NCBI GenBank assembly: GCA_937884735.1
Contig: CAKZYI010000531.1
Location: 1 to 5,652 of the forward strand
Origin: an uncultured Pleurocapsa sp.
GTDB lineage: Bacteria > Cyanobacteriota > Cyanobacteriia > Cyanobacteriales > Xenococcaceae
DNA length: 5,652 nucleotides
Direction of reading: 5' to 3'
Shown here: one piece after another, positions 1 to 5,573 of the stretch
Numbering within the stretch: the first letter of the stretch is position 1
Layout of the letters: every line of letters starts with the position of its first letter
Notes under the pieces: generated by a model
Seen by the model: the letters and a program-made list of their open reading frames with translations, nothing else
The model's database searches: none
What the model was told of the DNA's origin: nothing
Made by a program: the position numbers and the translations under genes

Positions 1-28
1 ATTAGTCATTAGTTATTAGTCGTTAGTT
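1..28. repeat. Imperfect heptamer tandem repeat
   Basis: Four consecutive 7-base units read ATTAGTC, ATTAGTT, ATTAGTC and GTTAGTT. Short tandem heptamers of this kind are common between genes in filamentous and colonial cyanobacteria (the STRR type). The array starts at the window edge, so its full length is unknown. A similar heptamer pattern lies at 4352-4372. Confidence 0.55.
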
Positions 29-73
29 TTTACCTATACTCCAAAATGATTTAGGTGTGCTAAAGTGTATTTT

Positions 74-96
74 TATTCGGATATCTGTATCGAATA
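74..96. repeat. Bulged inverted repeat downstream of codA
   Basis: TATTC plus GATA (74-78 and 80-83, with G79 bulged out) pairs with TATC plus GAATA (88-96) around the four-base loop TCTG. That is nine base pairs with one bulge. It lies about 60 bases past the codA stop. On the minus strand it is followed by A residues rather than a T run, so it is not a classical intrinsic terminator. It could still be an RNA 3' structure or a protein-binding site. The rest of 1-157 is AT-rich DNA in which I see no gene. Confidence 0.35.
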
Positions 97-157
97 TGAT
101 TAATTGTTTATTAATTGAATACAAAATATTTAAATTCTGCATCTCTATCTATAAAAA

Positions 158-1471
158 CTACTCAAACAAAAAGCGATCGATTACCAAATCATCAAGCTCT
201 CTATAGTCGGGTAGTTGAGCATTGATTTGCTTGCCATTACGAATAATAACTCTATCGTGTTGCGATCGCGATAGCAATTCGCTAAAGTAACGTCCAGTAA
301 AAATAATTAGATCGGCTTTATTACCTGGGATTATTTTACCGACATTGTTTAATCCCATAATATTAGCAGGAGCTGTAGTGACGCTTTCGATCCAGTTGGC
401 GTAAGGTGTATCCAGGTGTGCAATTCTAACTGACTGTTCGAGTACCTCTAGCATATCGTGATCGCCAAAGCCAAAAAAGGGATCGCGACAGTTATCGCTG
501 GCAAAGGCTACGGGAATATTATGCTGGTGCAATTCTTTGACTCTGGTAACGCCTCGCCAATGGGGTGTTGTGGCTACCTGACGATCTTGTAAGTACAGAT
601 TGCACATAGGTAAGCTGACAATGGCAATGTTTGTTTGTTTAACCAATTCAATGGTTTTTTGAACTACTTCGGTAGATTGTACTGCTAGACTACAGCAGTG
701 TCCGCAAGTTATTTTATTGGAAAAGTTGTGACGTATGGCAGCTTGAGCAATTTTTTGCAAACATATAGAATTAGGATCGCCGTTTTCATCCGCGTGAAAG
801 TCCAAATCTAGCTCTCTTTCTTGGGCTAATCTAAAAATAGTATCTAATTGAGTATCTAAATCTGGATTCTGCCAACCGACTCCTCCCAATACTCCACCAA
901 TGCTAGCAATCTTATTGGCCAATTCTATTCCTGAAGGAGTTTGATAGTAATCTAAACTAACTAAACTAACTGCTTGCAAATTAATCTTATCTTGCCAAGC
1001 TGATTGTAAACTCTTGAAAACATCTAAACTTAGATCAGCTTGCTCGCCATAAGAGTCGATGTGGGTGCGAATCGCTTGTGTACCATGGGCATAGCTACAT
1101 TTTAAGCCAAATTCCATCCGACGATGAACATCTTTTGATTGCCAATACTGCTCTCCATCAGCGATCGCTTTACTTAACGCCATATCAAAAGTACCATCAA
1201 TATTGGGAGATCTTTCCCAAATATGCCCTTTGTCTAAGTGAGTATGGACATCAATAAAACAGGGTAAAACAATCTTTTTCTCTACATCAAAACTAGACGT
1301 ATTTTTGTCTATTTCTAATTAATTGGCTCCTACAACCTGTTCTATTTTGCCTTGATTTATTTTTAGATCGTCTAAACACAATCCTTCCCTTGTTTCTAGC
1401 GTGTTATCCAAGTCAATCAGACAACTAGGAATATGAACATTGCGTAACCAGTAGCATTCAACATTTATCAC
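158..1471 (-). pseudogene. codA: Cytosine deaminase-family amidohydrolase, broken by an in-frame stop
   Basis: This is a metal-dependent hydrolase of the cytosine deaminase / N-isopropylammelide isohydrolase family, which removes amino groups from cytosine-like rings in the cytosol. Reading back from the stop at 158-160, the frame stays homologous well beyond the ATG at 1181-1183, up to a GTG at 1469-1471 (436 codons, close to the family's usual length). One TAA at 1319-1321 (codon 51) interrupts it. Numbered from the GTG, the family marks are H76-T-H78-L-D-K-G (metal site), RTHID near 136, H226-A-D-E229, CGH258 and SD326N, followed by a C-terminal beta-sandwich segment. Between the TAA and the ATG at codon 97 there is no ATG, GTG or TTG in frame, so a restart at that ATG would lack the HxH metal ligands and should be inactive. 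Everything after the TAA is intact, which points to a recent mutation, a sequencing error or readthrough. The gene follows rsmI by 36 bases. Family assignment is firm; exact substrate is not. Confidence 0.85.
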
Positions 1472-1507
1472 AACTTTATTCTATCCAGCCTATAGCCTGT
1501 AGCTATT

Positions 1508-2347
1508 TTATAAATCTAATTGGTAAATTTCTCGTCGCGATAAATTAGTAGATTTGGCTAACTGACGACTAGCTTGCGATCGCGTCATACCATTATCAAG
1601 CAACTGTTTTAATTCTACTTTAAGCTCGTCTTCTGACATAATCAAATTAGTTTCTTCTGCACCCTTAAGTACTAGAGTATATTCTCCTTTTGGCTGACGT
1701 TTATTAGTATACAAAGCGATCGCATCTTGAATACTTCCGCGCCAAAATTCCTCGTGTATTTTGGTCAATTCTCGCCCCAAGACTATCTCTCGCCCTTCTC
1801 CTGCAACTGTTGCCAAATCGGTTAGAGTTTTAACTATGCGATGGGGTGCTTCATACAAAACCACGGTACGAGTTTCACTACGCAACAATTCCAGTCGCGC
1901 CTGACGCTCTTTTTCTTTTGGTGGTAAAAAGCCTTCAAAAACAAACTTATCTGTCGACAAGCCTGATGCAGCCAAAGCACTTATTGCTGCTGTACCTCCA
2001 GGGATAGGAATAACGTCAATTGATAAAGCGCTCGCACTCTGGACTAATTTTACCCCAGGATCGGATATGCTCGGCATTCCTGCATCTGTTACCAGAGCAA
2101 TATTATCTCCTTGCTGTAGTCGGCTCATCAACTCTTCAACACGAGAAAGGGGGCTATGTTCGTGATAGCTAATTTGAGGAGTACTAATTTGAAGATGCTG
2201 CAATAATTTACCTGTACGGCGAGTATCCTCCGCAGCAATTACGTCAACTTCAGTTAGAATACGAATAGCTCGTAAAGTTATATCCTCTAAGTTGCCAATA
2301 GGAGTACCTACAAGATATAGCTTGCCCAATTCTGAGCCGTTAATCAT
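1508..2347 (-). CDS. rsmI: 16S rRNA (cytidine1402-2'-O)-methyltransferase RsmI
   Basis: RsmI uses S-adenosylmethionine to methylate the ribose of C1402 in the decoding centre of 16S rRNA, which tunes start-codon choice and fidelity. The 279-residue protein has the usual length and all the hallmarks of the tetrapyrrole-methylase fold: LYLVGTPIGNLEDIT (10-24), AAEDTRRT (38-45), YHEHS (61-65), LVTDAGMPSISDPG (85-98), IPGGTAA (115-121), FEGFLPPK (137-144), LYEAPHR (164-170) and GRELTKIHEE (191-200). Residues 240-279 form the small C-terminal helical domain with a helix-turn-helix-like MTRSQASRQLA stretch. The ATG at 2345-2347 puts ten residues before the conserved LYLVGTP motif, as expected. No strong Shine-Dalgarno is visible. 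A TATACT box at 2370-2375 could be a -10 element. The gene stands between the RTX gene (93 bases upstream) and the broken codA. Confidence 0.97.
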   Translation of the reverse strand: MINGSELGKLYLVGTPIGNLEDITLRAIRILTEVDVIAAEDTRRTGKLLQHLQISTPQISYHEHSPLSRVEELMSRLQQGDNIALVTDAGMPSISDPGVKLVQSASALSIDVIPIPGGTAAISALAASGLSTDKFVFEGFLPPKEKERQARLELLRSETRTVVLYEAPHRIVKTLTDLATVAGEGREIVLGRELTKIHEEFWRGSIQDAIALYTNKRQPKGEYTLVLKGAEETNLIMSEDELKVELKQLLDNGMTRSQASRQLAKSTNLSRREIYQLDL

Positions 2348-2418
2348 GTTGAATGTATTTAAATTTAACAGTATAAGTAGCCAATATTAATAGCTTAGAG
2401 CTTTCGGCTTCCAGGTTC

Positions 2419-2444
2419 AAACTTTGACTACAAACTTTTGCTAC
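2419..2444. repeat. Tandem 13-mer duplication at the RTX gene's stop codon
   Basis: AAACTTTGACTAC (2419-2431) is followed directly by AAACTTTTGCTAC (2432-2444), with 11 of 13 bases identical. The second unit contains the TAG stop of the RTX gene (2441-2443), so on the minus strand a TTTGTAG-like end is followed by a near copy of itself. It looks like a small slippage or duplication event at the gene's 3' end. No function is apparent. Confidence 0.5.
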
Positions 2445-3538
2445 AAAACAGTATCGTCTACGGGAAGTGCGTAATAAGCAATTCCTTCAAAATTGTAGTT
2501 ATCAAGACTGGCTTGTACGGCATTTTTTTCGCCTTCATTGGGTGTATAGAAATGAACGCCCAAAGTAGGCTCATAAAAACGATACACAGGAATAGAGCCT
2601 GCTACTTGTGTTTCATAGGCATAAAATTTGACTCCTTCAAATTGAAAATTGGGCAAGGTTTCAATAATAGAATCTCTTTCTACTTCATCGGTAGTATATA
2701 GATGAACTCCCGTTGTAGGATTGAAAAAGCGATAAACTTCTTGCGCTCCTGTTGTCGAATCTACTGTGCGATAAGATTCTCCTTCAAACTCATAGTTAGG
2801 AAGATTAGTTTGTGTATTATTTTTTTCTACTTCGTCGGCAGTGTAGAAATGTACTCCCACAGATGAATCAAAAAAGCGATAAACTATAGCTTCTCCGCGG
2901 CTAGCACTACTATTATTCCCTGCCACTTCAATATCTTCTGCTCTAATATTAAGTCCAGCAGAAAGTTGAGCTATATCAATATCTTCTATAGATAATATTC
3001 CAGTATCGTTATTATATATTGGAGCTTTGTCTGACTGTAACCCGCGGATTACAATTTTATCTTCTCCAGAGGTAAAGTCAGTTATCTGATTAACAGCAAT
3101 TGTTTCTTGATTTTCTGTATCCTCTAAATTGTCTTGATTAAAGTTAATCTGGAAAGTATCTTCCCCTGCACCACCTGTTAAAGTACTGCTTTGGCGAAAA
3201 ACATTGTCATTGGTACTAACAATTAAAGTATCGTCACCATTACCGCCGAGGAGCGTATTCTCTCCTCTACCACCATCAATTCGATCGTCGCCTTGATTCC
3301 CCGATACTAGATCGTTACCATCTCCACCAAAAATTTCATCATTGCCAGCACCTCCACTAACAGTGTCGTTGCCACCAATACCCCCTAAAACATCGTCAAG
3401 ATTACCACCAGTAATAACGTCGGAATTGTCACTACCTTCAAGAACATTTTCTTGGTTTTCAAAACCTTTAATATCAAAACCGCCGTTAGGCAAAGGATCA
3501 GTGGATTCTGGGATTGTTTGATTAACAATTGACGACAT
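2441..3538 (-). CDS. RTX calcium-binding protein with three DUF5648-like repeats
   Basis: This 365-residue acidic protein has two repeat regions. Residues 44-106 hold seven glycine/aspartate-rich nonamers of the RTX (hemolysin-type calcium-binding) kind, such as GGAGNDEIF (62-70), GGDGNDLVS (71-79) and GGNGDDTLI (98-106), with one more, GGAGEDTFQ, at 122-130. The nonamers are expected to form a calcium-bound beta-roll. Residues 151-166 (ITDFTSGEDKIVIRGL) match the segment that usually caps such rolls. From 219 on there are three repeats, spaced 49 and 50 residues apart (Y220, Y269, Y319). Each reads roughly VYRFF-x5-GVHFYT-x3-E-x8-L-x-N-x2-FEG and matches the DUF5648 repeat. There is no N-terminal signal peptide. 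RTX proteins usually leave the cell by type I secretion, but no transporter gene is in the window. The ATG at 3536-3538 has only a weak GAG upstream. The protein is probably extracellular or on the cell surface; its job is unknown. Confidence 0.88.
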   Translation of the reverse strand: MSSIVNQTIPESTDPLPNGGFDIKGFENQENVLEGSDNSDVITGGNLDDVLGGIGGNDTVSGGAGNDEIFGGDGNDLVSGNQGDDRIDGGRGENTLLGGNGDDTLIVSTNDNVFRQSSTLTGGAGEDTFQINFNQDNLEDTENQETIAVNQITDFTSGEDKIVIRGLQSDKAPIYNNDTGILSIEDIDIAQLSAGLNIRAEDIEVAGNNSSASRGEAIVYRFFDSSVGVHFYTADEVEKNNTQTNLPNYEFEGESYRTVDSTTGAQEVYRFFNPTTGVHLYTTDEVERDSIIETLPNFQFEGVKFYAYETQVAGSIPVYRFYEPTLGVHFYTPNEGEKNAVQASLDNYNFEGIAYYALPVDDTVL

Positions 3539-3577
3539 TAGGTACTCATATTTATCGATATTTTATTATTAACAAGC

Positions 3578-3604
3578 ATAATACCATAGATATACTTGGC
3601 TCAA
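3578..3604 (-). promoter_or_regulatory. Candidate promoter of the RTX gene
   Basis: On the minus strand TTGAGC (3599-3604) is followed 15 bases later by TATTAT (3578-3583), which is preceded by TGG and so makes an extended -10 (TGGTATTAT, 3578-3586). A start near 3570 would leave a leader of about 30 bases before the ATG at 3538. The spacer is short, so the extended -10 is the stronger part of this call. Confidence 0.3.
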
Positions 3605-3612
3605 ATTGGGCG

Positions 3613-3637
3613 AAAAAAACGATGAAAAATCTTGTTT
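3613..3637 (-). terminator. Weak intrinsic terminator candidate after the DUF1818 gene
   Basis: Just past the DUF1818 stop (3637-3639) the minus strand can fold as AAAC-(AA)-GAT, loop TTTTC, ATC-GTTT, running straight into further T residues (seven T in a row at 3613-3619). The stem is AT-rich with a two-base bulge, so it would be weak. It would separate the rpoZ unit from the RTX gene, whose candidate promoter starts about ten bases further on. Confidence 0.33.
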
Positions 3638-4002
3638 CAACCAAAGCCAATAGCATCAAATCCTTGAATTATTTGCGGCGCAACCCCTTCTTTCCAGCTT
3701 AATTCACAACGGCGATCGCAATTTAAAATCAAACGGAGAGAATAACTATGAAAATATCCCTCAACTTCTATCCACAAAAGATCTGTTTCCGCTTCGCAAC
3801 TAATCTTTTCTTCGTCCATCAATTCTGTTGACATCTGACTCATCGTCTCTACAAGCTGATGCAGCAGACGATAGAAATCATTCAACTCAGCTTTAGTAAG
3901 CTCGATTGCCCAATCTTCTGTACCTATTAAACCCTGGTATTTTGCGCCGTGGGGATGCCAACCAATACGCCACCCATCCCCACTTTTAATAAAACGTTCC
4001 AA
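3637..4002 (-). CDS. DUF1818 family protein (TTG start)
   Basis: A 121-residue cytosolic protein of the DUF1818 family, which is conserved in cyanobacteria and has no known biochemical function. The match runs the whole length: MERFIKSGDGWRIGWHP at 1-17, IGTEDWAIELTKAE at 26-39, LMDEEKISCEAETDLLW at 61-77 and HSYSLRLIL at 85-93. The start codon is TTG (4000-4002). The upstream frame is open but offers no ATG or GTG, and translation from the TTG gives exactly the family's usual N-terminus. AAAGGA lies only two bases before the TTG, an unusually tight ribosome-binding site spacing. The gene begins 23 bases after the rpoZ stop, so the two are very probably cotranscribed and perhaps translationally coupled. 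No membrane segment or signal peptide is visible. Confidence 0.9.
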   Translation of the reverse strand: MERFIKSGDGWRIGWHPHGAKYQGLIGTEDWAIELTKAELNDFYRLLHQLVETMSQMSTELMDEEKISCEAETDLLWIEVEGYFHSYSLRLILNCDRRCELSWKEGVAPQIIQGFDAIGFG

Positions 4003-4018
4003 ATTCCTTTGTTTGTTT

Positions 4019-4034
4019 GGCGATTTTAGTCGCC
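4019..4034 (-). other. Small hairpin across the rpoZ stop codon
   Basis: GGCGA (4030-4034 on the minus strand) and TCGCC (4019-4023) form a perfect GC-rich five-base-pair stem with a six-base loop, CTAAAA, that holds the rpoZ TAA stop (4026-4028). No T run follows; the next bases lead into the ribosome-binding site of the DUF1818 gene. It may influence coupling or mRNA stability between the two genes, or be incidental. Confidence 0.35.
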
Positions 4035-4253
4035 GATGATTTCTGGCTGAGTTAATTCATCTGACATTTCAATAATTGCTCTAATTACAGGCTTCATAGT
4101 AGGATCATCAATGCTTTCTAGTTCTTCATAACGACGGCGTTTGGCACGATTGGCTACTTGAACAGTAATGCGATAGCGATTAGAAGCAGCTGACACTAGC
4201 TCTTCTGAACGATACATAATGTGGGTGGAGTCGAAAGAACTTTTTCTTTGCAT
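4026..4253 (-). CDS. rpoZ: RNA polymerase omega subunit RpoZ
   Basis: Omega binds the beta-prime subunit and helps RNA polymerase assembly. In Synechocystis it is known to affect recruitment of the primary sigma factor and heat acclimation. The 75-residue protein carries the cyanobacterial signature along its whole length: RKSSFDSTHIMYRSEELV near the start, then SAASNRYRITVQVANRAKRR, and a C-terminus ending in IRAIIEMSDELTQPEIIGD. I chose the ATG at 4251-4253 because relatives begin with two or three residues before the RKSSFDST-like motif. An in-frame ATG at 4266-4268 would add five residues (MVSLL) and cannot be excluded; neither start has a clear Shine-Dalgarno. A possible extended -10 (TGCTAAGAT, 4311-4319) lies upstream. 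The gene leads a likely two-gene unit with the DUF1818 gene. Confidence 0.95.
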   Translation of the reverse strand: MQRKSSFDSTHIMYRSEELVSAASNRYRITVQVANRAKRRRYEELESIDDPTMKPVIRAIIEMSDELTQPEIIGD

Positions 4254-4308
4254 TAAAAGCGATACCATTTAATTGAAGATTGACAGATGCAGTGATAACC
4301 ACAAGACT

Positions 4309-4328
4309 ACATCTTAGCAAAAAGATGT
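4309..4328. repeat. Inverted repeat in the rpoZ upstream region
   Basis: ACATCTT (4309-4315) and AAGATGT (4322-4328) form a perfect seven-base-pair stem around a six-base loop. It lies between the GIY-YIG gene and rpoZ. On the minus strand no T run follows, so I do not call it a terminator. It overlaps a possible extended -10 (TGCTAAGAT, 4311-4319) for rpoZ and could be an operator or chance structure. Confidence 0.3.
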
Positions 4329-4351
4329 TTAGTTAGTAGCTAAGTGCCAGC

Positions 4352-4372
4352 GGTTATTGGTTAGTGATTATT
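4352..4372. repeat. Heptamer repeat overlapping the GIY-YIG gene's stop
   Basis: Three 7-base units, GGTTATT, GGTTAGT and GATTATT, resemble the TTAGT-rich array at 1-28. The last unit covers the TAA stop of the GIY-YIG gene (4368-4370), so the gene end seems to have been touched by repeat expansion. Confidence 0.35.
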
Positions 4373-5018
4373 TATTTTGAGATTCTATTACCGAACTCCA
4401 GTCATCATTTTTGACTGCGGCTTCTAGTTTTTGACGACGCTGTACTTCGTCTTCACTTTGAGCTTTAGTTGCAGTTAATTCATCAACCAAACTTGGATCT
4501 GCCATTGCTTTACGCAGCTTAAGTTTTTTCTCTTCATAAGCATTTTTCTCCGCTTCCGTCATACTGGCTTTTGCTGTTTCGCCAATAGTACTAGCCCAGG
4601 TGCTACCTCCCTTTAAATTACCTAAAGGAGTATAGTTTAATGAATCTATCCATTCATTTTTAAGTGCTTCCATTTTCTGACGCTTGGGAAACTTAAAGGT
4701 TTTAACTCGAACATAGGTGCAAACATCTGCGCCTTTTTGCTCAACATGTCCTTTAAGCGATCGCAAAACATCCCTAGAATAGCCAATATACTGATAAATG
4801 CGATCGCAGTCTATAGCAGCATAAACTCCTGCAACTTTAGTATTAGAAACTTGTTGTTCCCACTCGGATATTTTGATGATACTTGTTCCATCAGAATCAA
4901 TTGCCACAGAAGAAGTATCAACGTCATGTTCGTCATCCGAACTATATAAAAAGCTATGTAATCCTTGATGAACAACAGGAACATTTTGATGTTCGAGAGG
5001 AATGTTGTTAGATGCCAT
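4368..5018 (-). CDS. GIY-YIG fold protein with extra N- and C-terminal regions
   Basis: This 216-residue protein has a GIY-YIG domain at about 62-136, the fold of UvrC and several homing endonucleases. GVY is at 64-66 and YIG at 77-79. E122 in KNEWID and N134 in TPLGN fit the spacing of the usual catalytic glutamate and the late asparagine. Aligned with UvrC from the YIG motif, the catalytic arginine position falls on S87, with R82 and R86 close by, so nuclease activity is uncertain. Residues 1-60 are acidic and low in complexity (SSDDEHDVD at 26-34) with no recognised domain. Residues 148-205 are rich in Lys and Glu and probably helical or coiled-coil. There is no signal peptide or membrane segment. 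The ATG at 5016-5018 overlaps the end of a small hydrophobic ORF by 11 bases. The fold is well supported; the role and any DNA target are unknown. Confidence 0.78.
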   Translation of the reverse strand: MASNNIPLEHQNVPVVHQGLHSFLYSSDDEHDVDTSSVAIDSDGTSIIKISEWEQQVSNTKVAGVYAAIDCDRIYQYIGYSRDVLRSLKGHVEQKGADVCTYVRVKTFKFPKRQKMEALKNEWIDSLNYTPLGNLKGGSTWASTIGETAKASMTEAEKNAYEEKKLKLRKAMADPSLVDELTATKAQSEDEVQRRQKLEAAVKNDDWSSVIESQNK

Positions 5019-5118
5019 AACTAAAAGTTTGGATAAACGTCAATAACGATCCTAACCCCATTAAAGTCATCCCAGCAGATTTAAACAAGAATCGTAATTT
5101 TAGCTTTGCTTTATTCAA
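5008..5118 (-). CDS. Possible small single-span membrane protein
   Basis: I do not recognise this ORF. From a TTG at 5116-5118 it encodes 36 residues: a basic N-terminus (NKAKLKLRF, 2-10) followed by a hydrophobic stretch of about 20 residues (MTLMGLGSLLTFIQTF at 17-32), which looks like one membrane span with its basic end in the cytosol. The frame is open further, back to another TTG at 5206-5208 (66 residues), but that version would overlap the upstream gene by 70 bases and gain an unconvincing N-terminus. There is no clear ribosome-binding site and no ATG except an internal one leaving 20 residues. The ORF fills the 120-base gap between the 123-residue gene and the GIY-YIG gene, whose start it overlaps by 11 bases. 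That arrangement is typical of coupled genes and is the main argument for it being real. Confidence 0.35.
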   Translation of the reverse strand: MNKAKLKLRFLFKSAGMTLMGLGSLLTFIQTFSYGI

Positions 5119-5138
5119 GTTTAATTTATTAGTGTTGA

Positions 5139-5510
5139 CTAAATGTTTTGGTCGAGAATAGTTATAAGCTGCTGCTGCCCAATTGAATACCAAGACACTT
5201 GATGCCAAGCTGTTAACAAATGATAGTAAAAATCAGTATCTTCTTGATTGGACGGAGAATAATGTTCGATCCACATAGTTTTCTGCAAAGAAAGATCGTA
5301 GCAATAAGAAATTTGATAGATTAGCTGCTGTAGCGATCGCTCATCATTTGCACTAGGATAATCATCTAAAGCCGAAATAATGACCAAGTATCGATCAGAT
5401 GCTAAGTAATAAATTCTCAAACGGCATTGACATTCAATATGCCGATGTGTCGATTGCCAACTGAAAATTGTATCGGTAGTTGGTGTAGTAGCTGCCTGTA
5501 TGTTTCCCAT
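5139..5510 (-). CDS. Conserved-looking hypothetical protein, 123 residues
   Basis: I do not recognise this protein with certainty. It is a small soluble protein without a signal peptide or membrane span. A CQCRLRIYYL stretch (27-36) and the strand-like YLVIISALDDYP (41-52) precede a helix (ERSLQQLIYQISYCYDL, 57-73), followed by TMWIEHYSPS (78-87). The order 'VIIS-x-L-D, helix, W-IEHY' resembles small cyanobacterial proteins of unknown function that I recall having a similar VIV(S/T)-x-L ... WIEHYP pattern, but this is an impression, not a database match. The ATG at 5508-5510 has a weak GAGA about nine bases upstream and a candidate promoter at 5544-5573. It is the first gene of the minus-strand series in this window, 120 bases before the GIY-YIG gene start. 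Confidence 0.7.
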   Translation of the reverse strand: MGNIQAATTPTTDTIFSWQSTHRHIECQCRLRIYYLASDRYLVIISALDDYPSANDERSLQQLIYQISYCYDLSLQKTMWIEHYSPSNQEDTDFYYHLLTAWHQVSWYSIGQQQLITILDQNI

Positions 5511-5543
5511 ATACGCATTTCTCGAACAACTTTGAGAGTATTG

Positions 5544-5573
5544 TTATTAGATTAAAGGTATCAAGAAATACAA
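5544..5573 (-). promoter_or_regulatory. Candidate promoter of the 123-residue gene
   Basis: On the minus strand TTGTAT (5568-5573) and TAATAA (5544-5549) are separated by 18 bases, a sigma70-like arrangement. It would give a leader of roughly 30 bases before the ATG at 5510. The surrounding DNA is AT-rich, so chance matches are likely. I see nothing else in 5511-5652. Confidence 0.25.

Noticed and set aside
1319..1321. Recoding of the codA stop as selenocysteine or pyrrolysine
   Set aside because: Those use TGA and TAG; the codon here is TAA, so ordinary disruption or an error is far more likely.
1492..1506. ATAGC/GCTAT hairpin after the rsmI stop as a terminator, and nearby AGCCTAT-like heptamers
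   Set aside because: The stem is only five base pairs and no T run follows in the direction of rsmI transcription; the heptamer pattern there has only two good units.
2438..2701. 87-residue plus-strand ORF
   Set aside because: It lies entirely antisense within the RTX gene, has no recognisable family or ribosome-binding site, and its frame is explained by the repeat coding on the other strand.
44..4372. CRISPR array or mobile element
   Set aside because: No regularly spaced repeats of 25-40 bases, no cas-like genes, no transposase ORFs and no long terminal inverted repeats are visible on either strand.
4737..4949. 70-residue plus-strand ORF
   Set aside because: It is antisense to the GIY-YIG domain, whose coding frame is clearly supported by motifs; the ORF itself shows no recognisable feature.
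5008..5208. 66-residue version of the small hydrophobic ORF from the TTG at 5206-5208
   Set aside because: It would overlap the upstream 123-residue gene by 70 bases out of frame and relies on a TTG with no ribosome-binding site. The shorter 36-residue version is more economical.
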